From positions 1,550,001 to 1,614,000 of the forward strand of contig JAGPNK010000008.1 in assembly GCA_020746835.1 (NCBI GenBank): a stretch of 64,000 bases of DNA. Direction: 5' to 3'. Positions 23,026 to 36,134 of this stretch are shown here, one piece after another. Made by a program: the position numbers and the translations under genes. Positions within the stretch are counted from its first letter, which is position 1. Each line of letters opens with the position of its first letter. The notes under the pieces are model-generated. The model searched no databases and was not told where the DNA came from. It saw only the letters and a program-made list of their open reading frames with translations. The stretch is from Stachybotrys elegans (Eukaryota > Ascomycota > Sordariomycetes > Hypocreales > Stachybotryaceae).

Positions 23026-24648
23026 ATGCCTTCCGCGTTTGTGCTATCAGTCGCCGGCCTTGCGGCCACTTATGTTTTCCTGCGGGCGCTTGCTTTCGTC
23101 GTGGAAGACCCTAGGGAACCAAAGACCATCACTGGCGCCATCCCCTTCATCAGCCCTCTGGTGGGCATGTTGACCGAGAAGACGGGCTTCTACATCCGCA
23201 TGCGGTAAGAGACTCAATTCCCCTGATCCCCTCTGGCGCCTGGATGCTAATATCAGCTGTTTTCGTCTACCAGAGACCAGTACAACCTCCCTATCTACAC
23301 CCTGCGAGTTCCGGGACCGCCTCTCTACATCGCCAATTCTTTGTCTATCTGCCAGCGGATCGACCGCCATATTCTTACTGTGGCCTTCTCGCCTATCCAG
23401 ATGCGTGCATGCGAAAAGGCTATGGGCGTTAGCAAGGCCGGCATGGACTCGATCGCCAATCACAGGCGGCTGGCAGAGGACGGTTACTTCAGGAGCTTCC
23501 CAAGATCCTCCGCCGCAGCCATTTCGCCTGGACCCGGCCTTGATGCCCTGAACAAAGCCGCTATCGGTGTGTTCGCCACGTCTTTGGACCGCCTCGCAGA
23601 CAAGGGCCGCACCAGCCTGGACCTGTATAAATGGATTCGTCACGAGCTCTTCGCCGCCACCAATGAGGCTACCTACGGCCTCCACAATCCCTTTCGCCAC
23701 TTCGAGAATGAGAAGGCCTGGTTCGAGTACGAATCCAGTATCATGGTCCTGCTGATGGATTTCTTTCCTCGCATTATTGCCAGGAAAAGCTTGCAGGCCC
23801 GTGATCGCATGGTCCGGGAGTTACACCGGTACCTAGAGCGTGGCCAGCATGAGCAAGGTTCTCTACTCGTCCAGATTCGCCGCAAGCACAATGCTCAGTT
23901 CGGCCTCGATACTCGGGATTCTGCCCACATTGAGGTCGGCCAGGTCGCCGCCGGCATCGTCAACACAGCACCTACTGCCTTTTGGTTTATCTGGAAAATT
24001 CTCTCTGATCCCGAGGTACTACAAGACTGTCGTCATGAAGTCCAGGAGCTTGTTGAGGTCGGGCCTGATGAGAGTCGTACTATCAATCTCGCACAGGTCA
24101 GAACATCCTGTCCTATCCTGGTATCAACGTGGCAGGAAACACTGCGATTCTATGGGATAAGCATTTCAGCACGTATAATACAAGAGGATACTATGGTTGA
24201 CAATGACTTCCTGTTGAAGAAAGGAGGCGTGCTTCTAATGCCTAACGCCACCATCCATTCCGATAAAGCGATATGGGGTCCTACTGCCGATGAATTCAAC
24301 CATAAGCGCTTTCTCAAGACAAATACTGGTGGCGATGCGGCCCGCCATCCTGCTGCCGCCTTCCGAGGCTTCGGCAGTGGGCATGTGCTATGTCCTGGCC
24401 GCCATTTTGCCAGTATGGAGGTATTAGCACTCGCAGCCCTGATTCTAGTACGATTTGATGTCTCCCCTCGGTCAGGGAAGTGGTCCACGCCCAAGAAGGA
24501 TATGGCAATGGACAGGGCCTGCCCGCTTCCATTGTCTAATACAGAGGTGGACTTTGTGCCCCGAGATAACCATAAGTGGTCTGTGACCTTCACAGGCAGC
24601 AGTCAGGGCATCAACATTGTGGCGGAAGATCTCGAGAGGGAAACTTAG
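23026..24648 (+). CDS. Cytochrome P450 (CYP7/CYP8-like group)
   Basis: Model join(23026..23204, 23274..24648), 517 residues. An N-terminal membrane anchor (FVLSVAGLAATYVFLRALAF) is followed by GAIPFISPLVGM and, after the 69-nt intron (gtaaga..taccag), RDQYNLPIYTLRVPG. The K-helix ExxR is in WQETLRFYG and the heme-binding loop is FRGFGSGHVLCPGRHFA with Cys about residue 433. The oxygen-binding helix is AAGIVNTAPTAFWFIWK, where the usual acidic-Thr pair is atypical (NTAPT), as in CYP7/CYP8-type enzymes. It should be an ER-anchored haem protein oxidising or isomerising a hydrophobic substrate. No terpene cyclase, PKS or NRPS gene is nearby, so no pathway can be assigned. Confidence 0.9.
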
Positions 24649-25216
24649 TTTCTTCTCAAGGTGGAAACCTATTCTCCCTCTCTCCGTCTGTGTCCATCTG
24701 ACTCTTTCTGGACCTTTCTGTTAATTCGTAGGATAGTGAACGGTGGATCATCAATGGCCTCTGGCAATGTTTGTATGCCTTTAATATGAATGATGAAGTA
24801 GCTCCGCTGCAGGAGAGGAAGCCCAGGCCAGATGTGCTCCATATTGTTCGACTTAAAAACTGACATAGCTTCTCACTCAGGAGTTGGGGGATCTAAACTG
24901 CCCTATTGAGATACTGAGGAGTTAAAAGACTATGCGGCCTACTGATCTCGTTTGCTTTAGAGAAAACATCACTCAATACACGTGACGTTGAAAGTGCAAA
25001 TCTACGGGTGTCCGCGTCCATGGAGACGGCTGGATTATTTCTGAAGGCAACCCTGAAAGCCCATCCACATTTTGTGACGGTAAACCCATGACAGGCCCAT
25101 TTCAACACAAATTCTTTTCCTGAATCTCAATGTTTCTCTTGTGTACTAGTATGTAGCATCATGGTAGGGAGTCTCAGTCTAGGTTATCTTCAAGCATTCC
25201 TTCTTTTTCTCTACAT
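24649..25216. other. Convergent intergenic region
   Basis: Separates the 3' end of the P450 gene from the 3' end of the giant minus-strand gene. Nothing recognisable. Confidence 0.5.
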
Positions 25217-28200
25217 TCAAGCGTCAAGTTCTTCCCAGTCAGTGTCATTATCACTGCCCTCGTCACCGTCTTTCCCACTCGGAGCGATTTTGTTCCTTGG
25301 AGCATTGGAGGCATGGTTTCTGACAGATGCTGAGTTGGAGGCAAAGAACGCATGATCCTCTCGAAGACTCCGCCGCTGGCACACATAACCCATAGGCGTC
25401 TGCATGATGTCAACCGTGTGGCGTCGGAACCCTAGCCACTCTGTCAGAAACCTAAGAGGTTCCTCCACGAGCAAGCCTGTCGCCTCGGCAGATTTTGCAG
25501 CTGGTGCATGAGCTGAGCCAGATGATCCTTGGCCAACCCCCAGCCAAGTAAGCAGATGTTTATACTCGCTGTAGTCAAAATACAGCCCGCCTGCCAGAAT
25601 CCCAATTTCGATAGAAAGCCATAAGGGAAAGGCCTGCTCTTCCTCAAGACTCGGAATTGTGAAATACGTAAGCGTGTTGAACAGCCGCATAGATTTCGTA
25701 ACCGGCGCAGAATAGGTCAGCAACCGCACACCAGCGCTGCTCGGTTCGCGAAGCATCGGCATAAGAAGCTCAGCTTCCTCTGGAACAACCACGATAGCTG
25801 CCTTGGCCTTCTCACTCCAGAGAATCCATTGAACAGGTCGCTGGTCTAATTAGTTTCTAGACGGTTATAAACGGGTATCAAGAACTCACCACAATATCGT
25901 TGTGCTTCAGCATATCGAACCCTTCGATAGTCCTGGTGAATTCTCTCGAAACGAAAAGTCGCGATGCCGTTCGATGTATGCCGAACTTCTGTCCTATTCT
26001 GGTCCTACCGACAAAGGCAAACGCCTGCACGAAGCTCTTGCCTTCCACCATGTCTCCGGTTTGGACAAAATTGGCAATTGAAGGATCGAGACCAGGGAAA
26101 GAGAGCGGGTTGTATTTGACTGGCTTCTGGTTCTCGCGAATCTGCTCAATCTCAAACTCGACCTCTCTCTCTTGCTCTACCTCCTCAAACGCTGGAGATG
26201 TTCCAAGAGACAGGTCACCCAATTTCTCGTGTAATCTGGACGCAAAACTTTGTAGAGAAGCAAATCCAAGTTGGGGCGTTGTTTCCTGGTCCTTGGCCGT
26301 TTGCCATGGACTATAGAGTTGCTCCAAAGTGTCCATCTCGTGCTGGAGTATGCTCTCAAGGAGTTTGATCCTTTCTTGCTTGCTATCAAGGATATTTGTG
26401 TGCTTCCACAAGGCGTTGGTACGGCGCAGGAAGTCGTGCCCCTGAGCTTTGTGAAGAGACATCATGCTTTCGTTGGCTTGGCAGCTTTGTTCAAGCAGCC
26501 AGTAAACAACATCAGAGGAAGTCACTTGTTGATTTGTCCTGTATTCGCCTCCAGAATTGTGCTGCAGGTCTAGGACGCTTCGATGTACCTCTGGAGGCAG
26601 GATGAATGCCACCGACTGAGTAGTGCCGAGCTGCCTCAATCTCATCGCCGCTGTAGTACGTCAGCTCTATCTTTTGTTGAGATTGTTACCAAACTGACCT
26701 TGAACAGTCTTGTCTTTAGTTTGCCCGAGAGCAAGTGTCACGGCCCCCCTGGCATTGGGTGGAAGTTTGAGGTCTGTGCCGCGTGTGTGTGCCTCGTCGA
26801 TATAGATGACGCATTCCTCGAGATTTTCGGCAAAGGGGCTTGCCAATAGCGGCATGGGATTCTTTTGAAAGCGCGCGCGGACCATGATGCGACTGTCATG
26901 GCCAAAGTAAACCGCGCCCTGCGCTTCAATGTTGATATCCAACCACGCCTTAGCAAGATCATGGTTCTCCATCTCCAAGATATGTGCACCCGCGTCTATC
27001 AATATGCGTATGCCCATATCACGAAGTAGGCCCAGCAAACCAGTCTCGGTGAGATGCGTACCGTTTGTGTCGACAGCTTGGTAGCACGTCTGGTTTCGGG
27101 GTTCCAGGAGGTAGCTAAGCACCTCCGCGTTCGTCTGTACCAGGCTTTCCAGGTCATCTTGCTTAATGTTCAATGGAAGCATCCCCTTGTTGTCATTGGT
27201 TCCACTGAACCCCGTTGTCAGACTGGGCGATGGTGAACTGTGCGGTAGAAGAGGGATGTCCCATCCCGAGGCCTGAAGCTTGACACGGAACTGCTTGGCG
27301 TGTGCTGGAAACGCAAACTTGTTCAGGAAATAGTTGATCATATTTCTGTCGAGCCTTACGTACTGCCACAGCTCCTCGACCTGAAGCTCATCATCGGCAT
27401 TGATTAGATTCCAGTGTTGGAGGTGGGCTGGCACATTGGCCTCCTGGATGAGCACCTCATATTGGGCGGTGGGGTCGTCGGATTGAAGGACATGTTGCAA
27501 TGTTTGGACAATCTGACGTTTCGTAAGCCCTGTTTGATAGAAGGCAAGACAAGTCAATGTCAGAGCGGTATCCGGGTGGCCGTACTCGGCGGTTGGTGAC
27601 GGAACACCCTTGGCTTCGAACGGAACAGCGATGGGAGGACGTTGGGGATGGAGTCCATACTGGACATTCCACCTCTTCTTGATGCATAGCAAGAGCAAAC
27701 GTTGTGAGATGAGACCGCGAAGAAGGCAGAGGCATTTGAAGCCAAATATATCGTCGGTCAAGGCCTCAGCAGCTCTTCTCCACGTCGCCTCGCCAACATC
27801 GACACCACAAATGATCAACCCAATGTATGTCACTATCTCACGGTCTGCACCGTGCTTCAATTGTATCTGGGGCAGGCGGCCCTCGCAAACGTCTTGGACG
27901 AGGAGTGCGTTGAGGTGGTCTTCCACCTCCGTGCGTAAGATGTGAATGATTGGGTAGCCTTGATGTTTCCGTACTGCCTCAACGCCACCTCTGAATCTGG
28001 ACTGGAGATATGGGATATGTCCTTCCACAAGAAACAAAAGTTCCTCGACCACCAACCATCGGTGAGGGTGGCCGTCAATGTTGGTAGGGACGCCGCTAGG
28101 ATATATCAACTGTGTCTTGACAGAAAGCGTAAAGTCGGATTCGTCTAGGACATCACGACAAGAGGCTTCCAGCCATCGCTGAATAACGATCATCTTCTTG

Positions 28201-31200
28201 GCTTGTTTCAGTTGCCCGTCCGCCAGTTGCTGAAGCCCGCTCAACTTGAAGGATAGAATATGTTCCGGAAGGCAAAGCATAACGCCACCGGAATTGAGAG
28301 TGTCTTCGTGAATTCTGCGGAACAGATCCAAAGTTTCCGTCTGTGCAGGAGATCGTCTGGAGAAGGGCACATGGTGCACTCGTCGATCGATGAGCCCCCC
28401 GATTCGGTCTTGCATAACCTGGGCGGTCTGCAGGAGAAGTGGACGAGGCACGATGACTCTACATAGGCGACTTCTGTCGGCCAGCATGACTATGGCCATT
28501 GGCATAATGCAGGAAGTCTTGCCTGAACCACATATTTAGCGTTGGACAGTGGAGAGGAAAATAATGGTGGCTCACCTTGACCCATGTTCATCTGGAGAAC
28601 AGAATTCGACCCGGACGATGGAGAAATTATAGCTCTGGCGACGTCTACTTGGGACTCCCGAATAAGCAGGTTATTGTCAATCTCTAGCAAGAGCCATTCT
28701 GGATGCTCGAAGGGCTTCCAGTTTTTGTGTCCAGTTTGTTCCTGGTCCTCACGCAAAGATCTATCGTCCCTGCGGAGCAACGCGTTATTCATCCGAAGGA
28801 GACGCTGTAACCTTGTGATGAGGACGCCATAGTTCACCAATGCTTCCTTCATACCATCACCTAGTTGCAAGCTGTTGACGTCTCTGAGCTGCTCGAGGAG
28901 AGCCACCGGTGACAGGCATGGCCAGAGACCCCCCGCGTCGAGCCACTCGAAGCCATTCTCGGCCTGTGAAAGTGAGTTGCGAATCCTGAGCTCGCGTTGA
29001 CGCAAGTTACGCTGAGCTACCGCGATTTCTTTCTTGATGTCATTATCAATGGCGGCTCCACGGATCCGGTGAGATGTGCTCCTGTCATGCACCAAGGCTG
29101 TAAGGGACATCTGGAGGTCTTGGCCATATTGCTGTCTGATTGTGTCTTTCGAGGAAGATATGAAGCGCTTTATGATACCACCCAGAACCAATAGGTGATC
29201 AGGTACATCCGAGTGAGGGCCAGGTAGCTTCTCATCTCGCAAAGCCAAACGCTTGGGAACAACAGAAGGACTCTGCTCTGCAACCTTTTCCGGCTCCAAG
29301 TCATCAACGGGGGTCGCAGAATATCCCTTGCTCATCAAACCGCCAGTGAGATGCGGAGCTCTGTACTTGCTTTGTGTGCGGGGTAGGGCTGGATCAACCA
29401 AAACGGTCGGCTTCAGTTTCCAGATGTCATTGCGGCTTCCAGTCTTAACCGACCACTGAGACGCCCGAAGGTCAAGCGCTGCTGCCTCAACACGGAGAAC
29501 GTAGGTAGCAAGATCCCGATTATGAGTCAGCCTGTGGACTTCTGGTTCCAAACTATCCCAGGCCAGTCTTAGGTTGGTATGCTGGAGAGCCAAATCCCTA
29601 ACCATGACTTCGAATTCATGGACCGAGTGGGGTACGTCAGGCCATTGTTCCAGAAGAACCGAAGCTACTGCGGTGGCTTCTTCCCTTTGCTTGATCTGGT
29701 ACTGCTCCAAGGTAATCCTGGAGCCTTTCATTGACTTCTTATTCCACTTAGGCCCACCAGCAGTATTATATTGGGGCTGTTTGGCCAGGACGAGAGACAT
29801 CATTGTGTCCTGCGAAGGCTGCTCGGTTGCACTGAAGTCCAGAAAACTAGCCTGCCGAGGGGCTTCGATCTCCTTCAGTGCAGCACTTCTGGAAACTGCC
29901 ACCAGCCACTGGACCACCTTCATGTTTGTCTTCTTGCCGAAGGCGATCAGGGCCAGCAGGAAGTATTGGTCATATGATCGCGACGGGTCCGTTTGTCGAC
30001 ATGTCTGGACAAAGGAGCCCCAAGATGCTGGAATTTCGACATCCACAAGTGCTTCGAGGTCTACCTCAAGGACAGCGCTGTCTATCCCGCCAATGACAGG
30101 CCAGCCCTCCAATAGAGGTATTAACCTGGGAAGCTTGCCTATGCCGTCTACGCTCTCTCGCAGGGCACGTGTCGTCTGGTAGACCTGATAGCTCTCCTTG
30201 CTCATCCAGTGAGTCTGGTCTGTGTCATAGAAAGCACTCTGGGCAGAATGTCTGAGGAGCTCGACGTCCGTGGCGCAACAGGCTCTCTCGTAAATCTGTC
30301 TTCGTATGCGGCCTCGGAAACACAAATGACTCGAGGTTCCAGCTAGTGTTTGAGGGCCGCTGGGCTCGACCTTTCTTTTGTCGAAAACTTCTAACCGCTG
30401 TGATTGCGAGAGAATGGAGTCAACGAGAAGAGCTAGGTCCTCATGCTGGATCGACATAGTCAAATCATCATCCCATTTTACCCTCTGATAGAGGTCGATC
30501 CCCGGAGGATAATAGCACCGAGTCGGGGACGCGGACTTAATTGTTGAGAGGAACTGATGCGGAAACCCTTGTAACGGACTCCAGGGCTGACTGCGCGCTG
30601 AAAGGAGACAGTGGCGGGCTTCTTCGGTCCCGGTACGGAGTGTGAGGCTATCTGGAAGCGGAAACGAGGTCAAGGCATGAAGAGCCGCTTTCAAGTAAAG
30701 CAACGCAGGCTCTGGTGCGCATTCAAGTCTTCCGAGCAGCTGATTGACGGAGTATCTTGCGTAGTGACCTTCGTTGGCAACCTTGACAGCGACATGTATC
30801 CCTCGACGTTCCCAGGAGATATTACCTAGGGGTACAAGAATACTCTTCTGGTCTGGGTTAGCGAGACTGCGCATGACAATCTGGCCAGACAGACCGTATA
30901 GAGTGCCTGCATCCTGGTTGGGGTCAACTTCAGCACCGAGCTGGCGACATTCAAGTAGCCCCTTGCGATTGACAGTGAATCGGATCTCCAGACGTTTCAT
31001 CTCAACTGACAGAATGCCTCCGGGAGATTGATAAATCGTCAACTTGTCCGCGTCTTCGAAATCTTTAAAGATGCTGGCAATCTTGAGCCCGACATTAGAC
31101 CGCGGTTCCACCAGGCCGGACCCTGTGCTAGGTGCTCCGAACCTACTTCTGCCTTTGTTTCTGAAAGCAGTCCCTTGACGAACATCAAGAACCCAGTTGG

Positions 31201-34200
31201 ACGGTTTAGGGCTCCAAATTCGCGGTTTCCGTCTCATCTCGAGTTGGCCGGTGACGAGGTTGAGCCAGTGCACACTTTCCTCGACAAGCATAGCCGGGAG
31301 GTCACAGCTGGTGTCGTTTTTAAAAATACCACGTGGGACATATTCGAGAAGCGACCCCTTGAACACTGCCCGGATGATTATTCTGCCTTCCCTAAAGCCA
31401 AAGTGTACTTGGTGTCCCTCGACAGGACTGACGAGCTGATACTCCAATAGGCTTGACGGACATGTAAGCAAGTGTTGACCCTGGAAGAGCTCCTGGACAG
31501 CCGGGTCTTGTCTCATTTGCAGAGGGAGTCTCCCTAGGGGCTTTCCGTCGACAAGTAGATGTCCTTGTAGTAAGTGGTAGTGTACCTGTTGCGAAGCTGC
31601 CCACTGAGTTCCAATGGTCTGTGAGGTTGCCCACCAGTTATCTGGATGTGACAGCATGCGCCAAGGCGAGTAAGCCCTTCGGCCAAGGCCACCAGAGTCT
31701 GTCCATGTCTCGTTGATAGAGTTTTCCAAAACTCTCTGATGTGTTTGGAACCATTCCATGATCTGATTCCGCATCTTGTAGGAGTTGGACAAGTCTTCGT
31801 CGAGAAGCAGCCTCACAGCGCGAGGTAACTGGTCTATATTGACAAGAAGACTTTCCTGAAGCGCTATGGATGCCTGGAAGAAGCTTTGTATGTCATCTCC
31901 ACTAATAGGGCAGTCGACGTGTGCATAAGCGGAGAATGTTTGACGACAAAGTAGCGCAGCCCAGAAGGCAAAGCTAGACGCTTTGCGCGCAACCTCTCCC
32001 TCGGATGTTGATCTGATCTCCTTCCGCAGGTGTGTTATCCAACCAGAAGTTATGGATCGAATTCGTGAAAGCAGCCCTTCGGCTTTTGGGCGAAACTCTC
32101 GTGGGCAAAGGTGAAATAGTCGCAGGCTAAAGGTAACGATGATACTCATGTAATGAGCCTCCCGCCAGCTCGACCTTAGACTATCCAACCGGCCGCTAAG
32201 CTGATCGCAGAGTTTGGCACAAAATGCTTCGTCATCAAAAACTGCGTGCGCTTCGCGCAAAACACCAGGGTCCTTGGCAGATGGACCAGCCTGGAGTGCA
32301 AGATGGTTGAAGAGCAGCATGGTAGCCTCGCTGCTAAAGTTGACGTTGGTTGCTCCCAGCTCAATGAGGAGAACCAGCCATCGACTGGCTCGTCCAGAAA
32401 CAACCCTCTGGAAGGCAGAATATTCGTGCAAAGACACGTTTGGGGGACATTTGGATTCGTTTGCCATTATCTCGTACGAGGACGGGGGGTATGGCTTGTC
32501 GGAGGACGATTGATCAGCACTGCCATATGGATCAGGAATGCCCGTTGTGATCCATGAGGACAGGAGGTGCTGAAACCAGGGAACCTTAGGAAGCTGGTCC
32601 GCCCAGAGGCCAGACGCGATGTCAAAGTAGGTAAATTCAGGGCCGAAGGACCGCAGTATCTCACCTGCGCTCTTGGGCAGTTTTAACATGTTGTAGTGCG
32701 TCTGCAGGAAAGATTTCTTGCCTGATGCCAGTGTAAAGGGGCCTTGGGGTTTCGAGAAAGTCTTGAGCTGGTCGAAATCCTTGAGAAGTAGCGCGGGTGC
32801 GCCTCCATCCTTTGAGTCTACTTGGCTGCCCAAAAGATAAAGCCTCCAGGTTGCTGCCCTGTATGATGCGAGATACCCTGGCATGCGTAGCTCCAGAAGT
32901 ATTGCAGCCCGATGGGCCGTTCCAGATTTGGACACCGGAAGGAAATCCTCATGCAACTGGATCTTCAGCCGCTTCCTCGTCCGTTTCTTCCAGCAACTCT
33001 TACAGCCACTCACGTTCCAACTTCCATCCGGCATGCGAGTGCAAAGACACGGCAAGGCATTCGCCTCCTCGCTGAGCTTGTCGTACTGATTCGTCAACTT
33101 CGTGAGGTCGGATGATTTCTGTGCTCTGGCACGGTTCGAGGCAGTGTCTATTTCACGAGCAAGATCCGACAGAGGCTTGCCTTCTTTTGTGAAGAAAACA
33201 AACTTCATGGGGAATGAATTTTCTTTCCTGGGGTTGCTGAAAATGGTCCGGCCTTCAGACTCGTGTGAGGCGACACGTTCTTCAATGTACCGCTGCACTT
33301 CTTTAAGTCGTTCCATCTCTTGAACAGTGGTCAAACAAAGTACGTCCAAAGACCTCGCCACAAAAACAGGGTGAAACTGCAAAAGCAACGGGCACACTTC
33401 GGTTGCTGCCTTGTCCATGGCCACCCACAGCTCAAACAGCTTTAGTAGGTAGCGACTCATTGGCAGGGTGGTATCCAAGTATGCATTACCGACACGATCA
33501 ATAAAGCTGATGATGATATTGGACAATTCTGTACAATTCTGTTCTGGAGTGCGCCTGAGCTTGTTACTCTTCGATGCAACCTCCCCCTGGTAGTCGATAA
33601 GTGAGATGTGCTGGGCAGCAAGTTGGCTTATCTGAAATATGGTGCCTTCATGAAAGGGACGAAGGCCTGTAGACTGATTGCGCTGTCTCGGGTTCACGCT
33701 CTGTGTGAGTAGCGAGAAAAGACGAGGGCGACTATTCAACAGGTCGAGGGACAGGAGGTTCTTTGGAAGGCGGTGTGGAAGAATTGGGATCTGACGAATT
33801 ATCCCCGCCTTGTAGTCATGCCACTGGCTGGCAACCTGCTGCTTGGCATAGTTTATCGCCTCCAGGAAGGTGTCATTGTTGGCCTCAAGCAAGGTAGCGT
33901 AAGCCTTCTGAAGAGAACCGGAGGCAGCTGATTTCTCGGACGCAAGCTTGGCAAGCCGACGACACAGCTTCGCCTGCAGCATAAGCGCCATTTCAGGGTG
34001 GATCTTGCCGACAGAGTCTCGGAGGAGTTGGGCCAGCACCAGGCACATGATGACTTTGTAGTAGACGAGGCCGACGCCATCGGTGTCTTGGTCACAAAGC
34101 GTCTGAAGAAGCCGCCCAATCGTGACGCGAAGAACGAGCCAATACGGCGAGCGTCTCCATGGAACTTCCGACGCATCCAGCACAACGTCGTCACGGACTC

Positions 34201-34913
34201 GCTTTCGAAGCCTGTTTATCTGTACGGGACCACCCAGACCTTCCAAGAAGGACATGAGCATTCCGACGATGAGGGCTGGGCTCGGGCAGTCTCGAGTCTC
34301 CACGGTTTTCTGGCCTGCCTTGGAAGCTCGTGCTGCAAACCTATCAAAGGCTGTAGATGTTGCCTGTTCCAAGAATCGGGACAAATTATTCAGGAATGAG
34401 TCGTTGTTGAAGGTACTGAGCGGTATCGCGACGGCTCTGCTAGGGAAGTCCCATGTGAGCGCATGGCTTGCCCCAAGGACATCGGATACGGGTGCCGCCG
34501 CCTGAAATGCCTCGAATATGACGATGTCGTTCCTATACGAGAAGTTAGCATTTACAAGAGGCCACGGAATGCAGAAGAGCTGACAAGAAATCGCGGTGGA
34601 TGATGAGGGCCGCATTCTGCGACGTGACATGGATCCCAAGCCAGGTGCTATCGCTGGAAGCTCCCAAGAGTCGGAGTTCCAGTAGCATGTCTTGCTGATA
34701 CAGGGAGCGCTCGTTCAATGTTCTGGTTGCCTGCAACGAACTTGTTAACGCATTCTTGACTCGCGTGTCCTCAATGCCTCGAACGGCATCCACGGCATTC
34801 TGGATTCTGTCCCCAAGAGTTCGAACAAGGTCGACATCGTCGCCGTCAAAGCTCCGTGGAAGCTTAGGCGGGAGAACGAGATGGTGGAAAGCAGCTTCCA
34901 GGAGGTGAGACAT
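25217..34913 (-). CDS. Giant DUF3638/DUF3645-type protein (often annotated ubiquitinyl hydrolase)
   Basis: Five exons: complement(join(25217..25840, 25890..26650, 26699..28522, 28576..34532, 34585..34913)), 3164 residues, all phases consistent. The N-terminus (MSHLLEAAFHHLVLPPKLP) is typical of the DUF6606 start of this family. A P-loop-like motif forms across an intron, MNMGQ-GKTSCIMPMAIVML (~2091-2110), followed by YIDEAHTRGTDLKLPPNARG (~2660), which resembles a Walker B/DEAH box and is the hallmark of DUF3645. The C-terminal ~200 residues are acidic (GDEGSDNDTDWEELDA). The family occurs widely in fungi at ~3000 residues. Some databases label it ubiquitinyl hydrolase, but I see no clear protease triad and leave the activity open; an NTP-driven helicase-like role is equally compatible. 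No breaks were found over 9.7 kb. Confidence 0.85.
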
Positions 34914-36134
34914 GATTCTTGAACGCTTGAGGTAAACACAGATAGTCCCGAGATGAATAATATTGACAAGAGAGGAGGGGAAACGGGGAAGAGTTCTGTG
35001 TCGCACAATGTTGCGTGCCCGACGCAGCCTGATCACTTACGCGCCCGCCCAGCCCCGCGTCGCCATGCATTACCAAATACAGATAATTGCAACCAACAAG
35101 TAGAAGCAAGGCAACCAATCAGTGGTGGTTCAGTGATGGTATTTATAAATAGTTATCGGTCTTCCACAAAGTGTGTGGAACAAGACAACGAGGGGTAGTT
35201 CTACCTAGCAAGCTTTCTGCCCTGTAAAGTGATCTTGATGGTGTTCACTTCGGGCGCGGGATACAATTACAGTATGTTCCGCAACTTGTATTGACTAGAT
35301 GGATGACTTGGATGTGGAATCTTCGGCACACGCTTGAAATGTTTCGAAACTCCAGCTCTGGTGGTGAGTTAATTATTATGTAGGCGCTTTACCAACATTT
35401 TAACCCCTTGAGATGGAAAGATAAGCTCCGTACATCATGCAGTCGTCATTTTGTTTCCTGCCTTATCTTAGAGCCTAATATCGTAGTTCAAAATGAGGTA
35501 GTGGACGAGCATCTTGCGTTGAAAGTCGATGAGGAGCCGACCTGAGCAGGAATTGCGGTCACACCAAAGATGAGTAGGTTCGTAGAGGAGGTAGAAGTTG
35601 TCTTCTTTTATATTCCCGGAAGCTAACTAGAGATGAATGCTCATCATAGTCGTTGGACTATGCTTTCCTTGGCCTGCACAGGAGCGTAGCCGAGCCATTG
35701 AGATCTGATGGGATTACCTGGTATATCTAACAACGAGTTGTGGCTACTACCGGTTGGGTAGCATTTTGGTAAGATGCTCCATCTGCATACCAGCCAACGA
35801 ACGTGATGTTGGCTGCGACTAACGTTGCTAGATGGCATCGCTTACTATATATAGTGTGAATGCAGGAAAGGTCAGTTGGTCGCATGCTTTTTCCACTTCG
35901 GCAGGGTACGTCAACCATGTTTTCTTGGGCTTATCCAGCATGCAAAGATCTTTGCATAACCCCACATGTAAGAGGTGACCATCCTCGTAAGGTCGTGCGC
36001 AGCTTGAATCCCCCCCGGCTAATCACTTCCTGTCACCTATTTACACTCCATTCCCCCTCCGCACCTGGATCTTAGACTGGCTGTCAACTAACACCTTTCC
36101 TGGGAAATCTCACCGACTGCTTAGAACTTTCAAC
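34914..36134. other. Divergent intergenic region, about 1.2 kb
   Basis: Contains the promoters of the giant minus-strand gene and of the plus-strand acyltransferase. A TATA-like TTTATAAATAG occurs near 35142. No coding feature supported. Confidence 0.5.
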
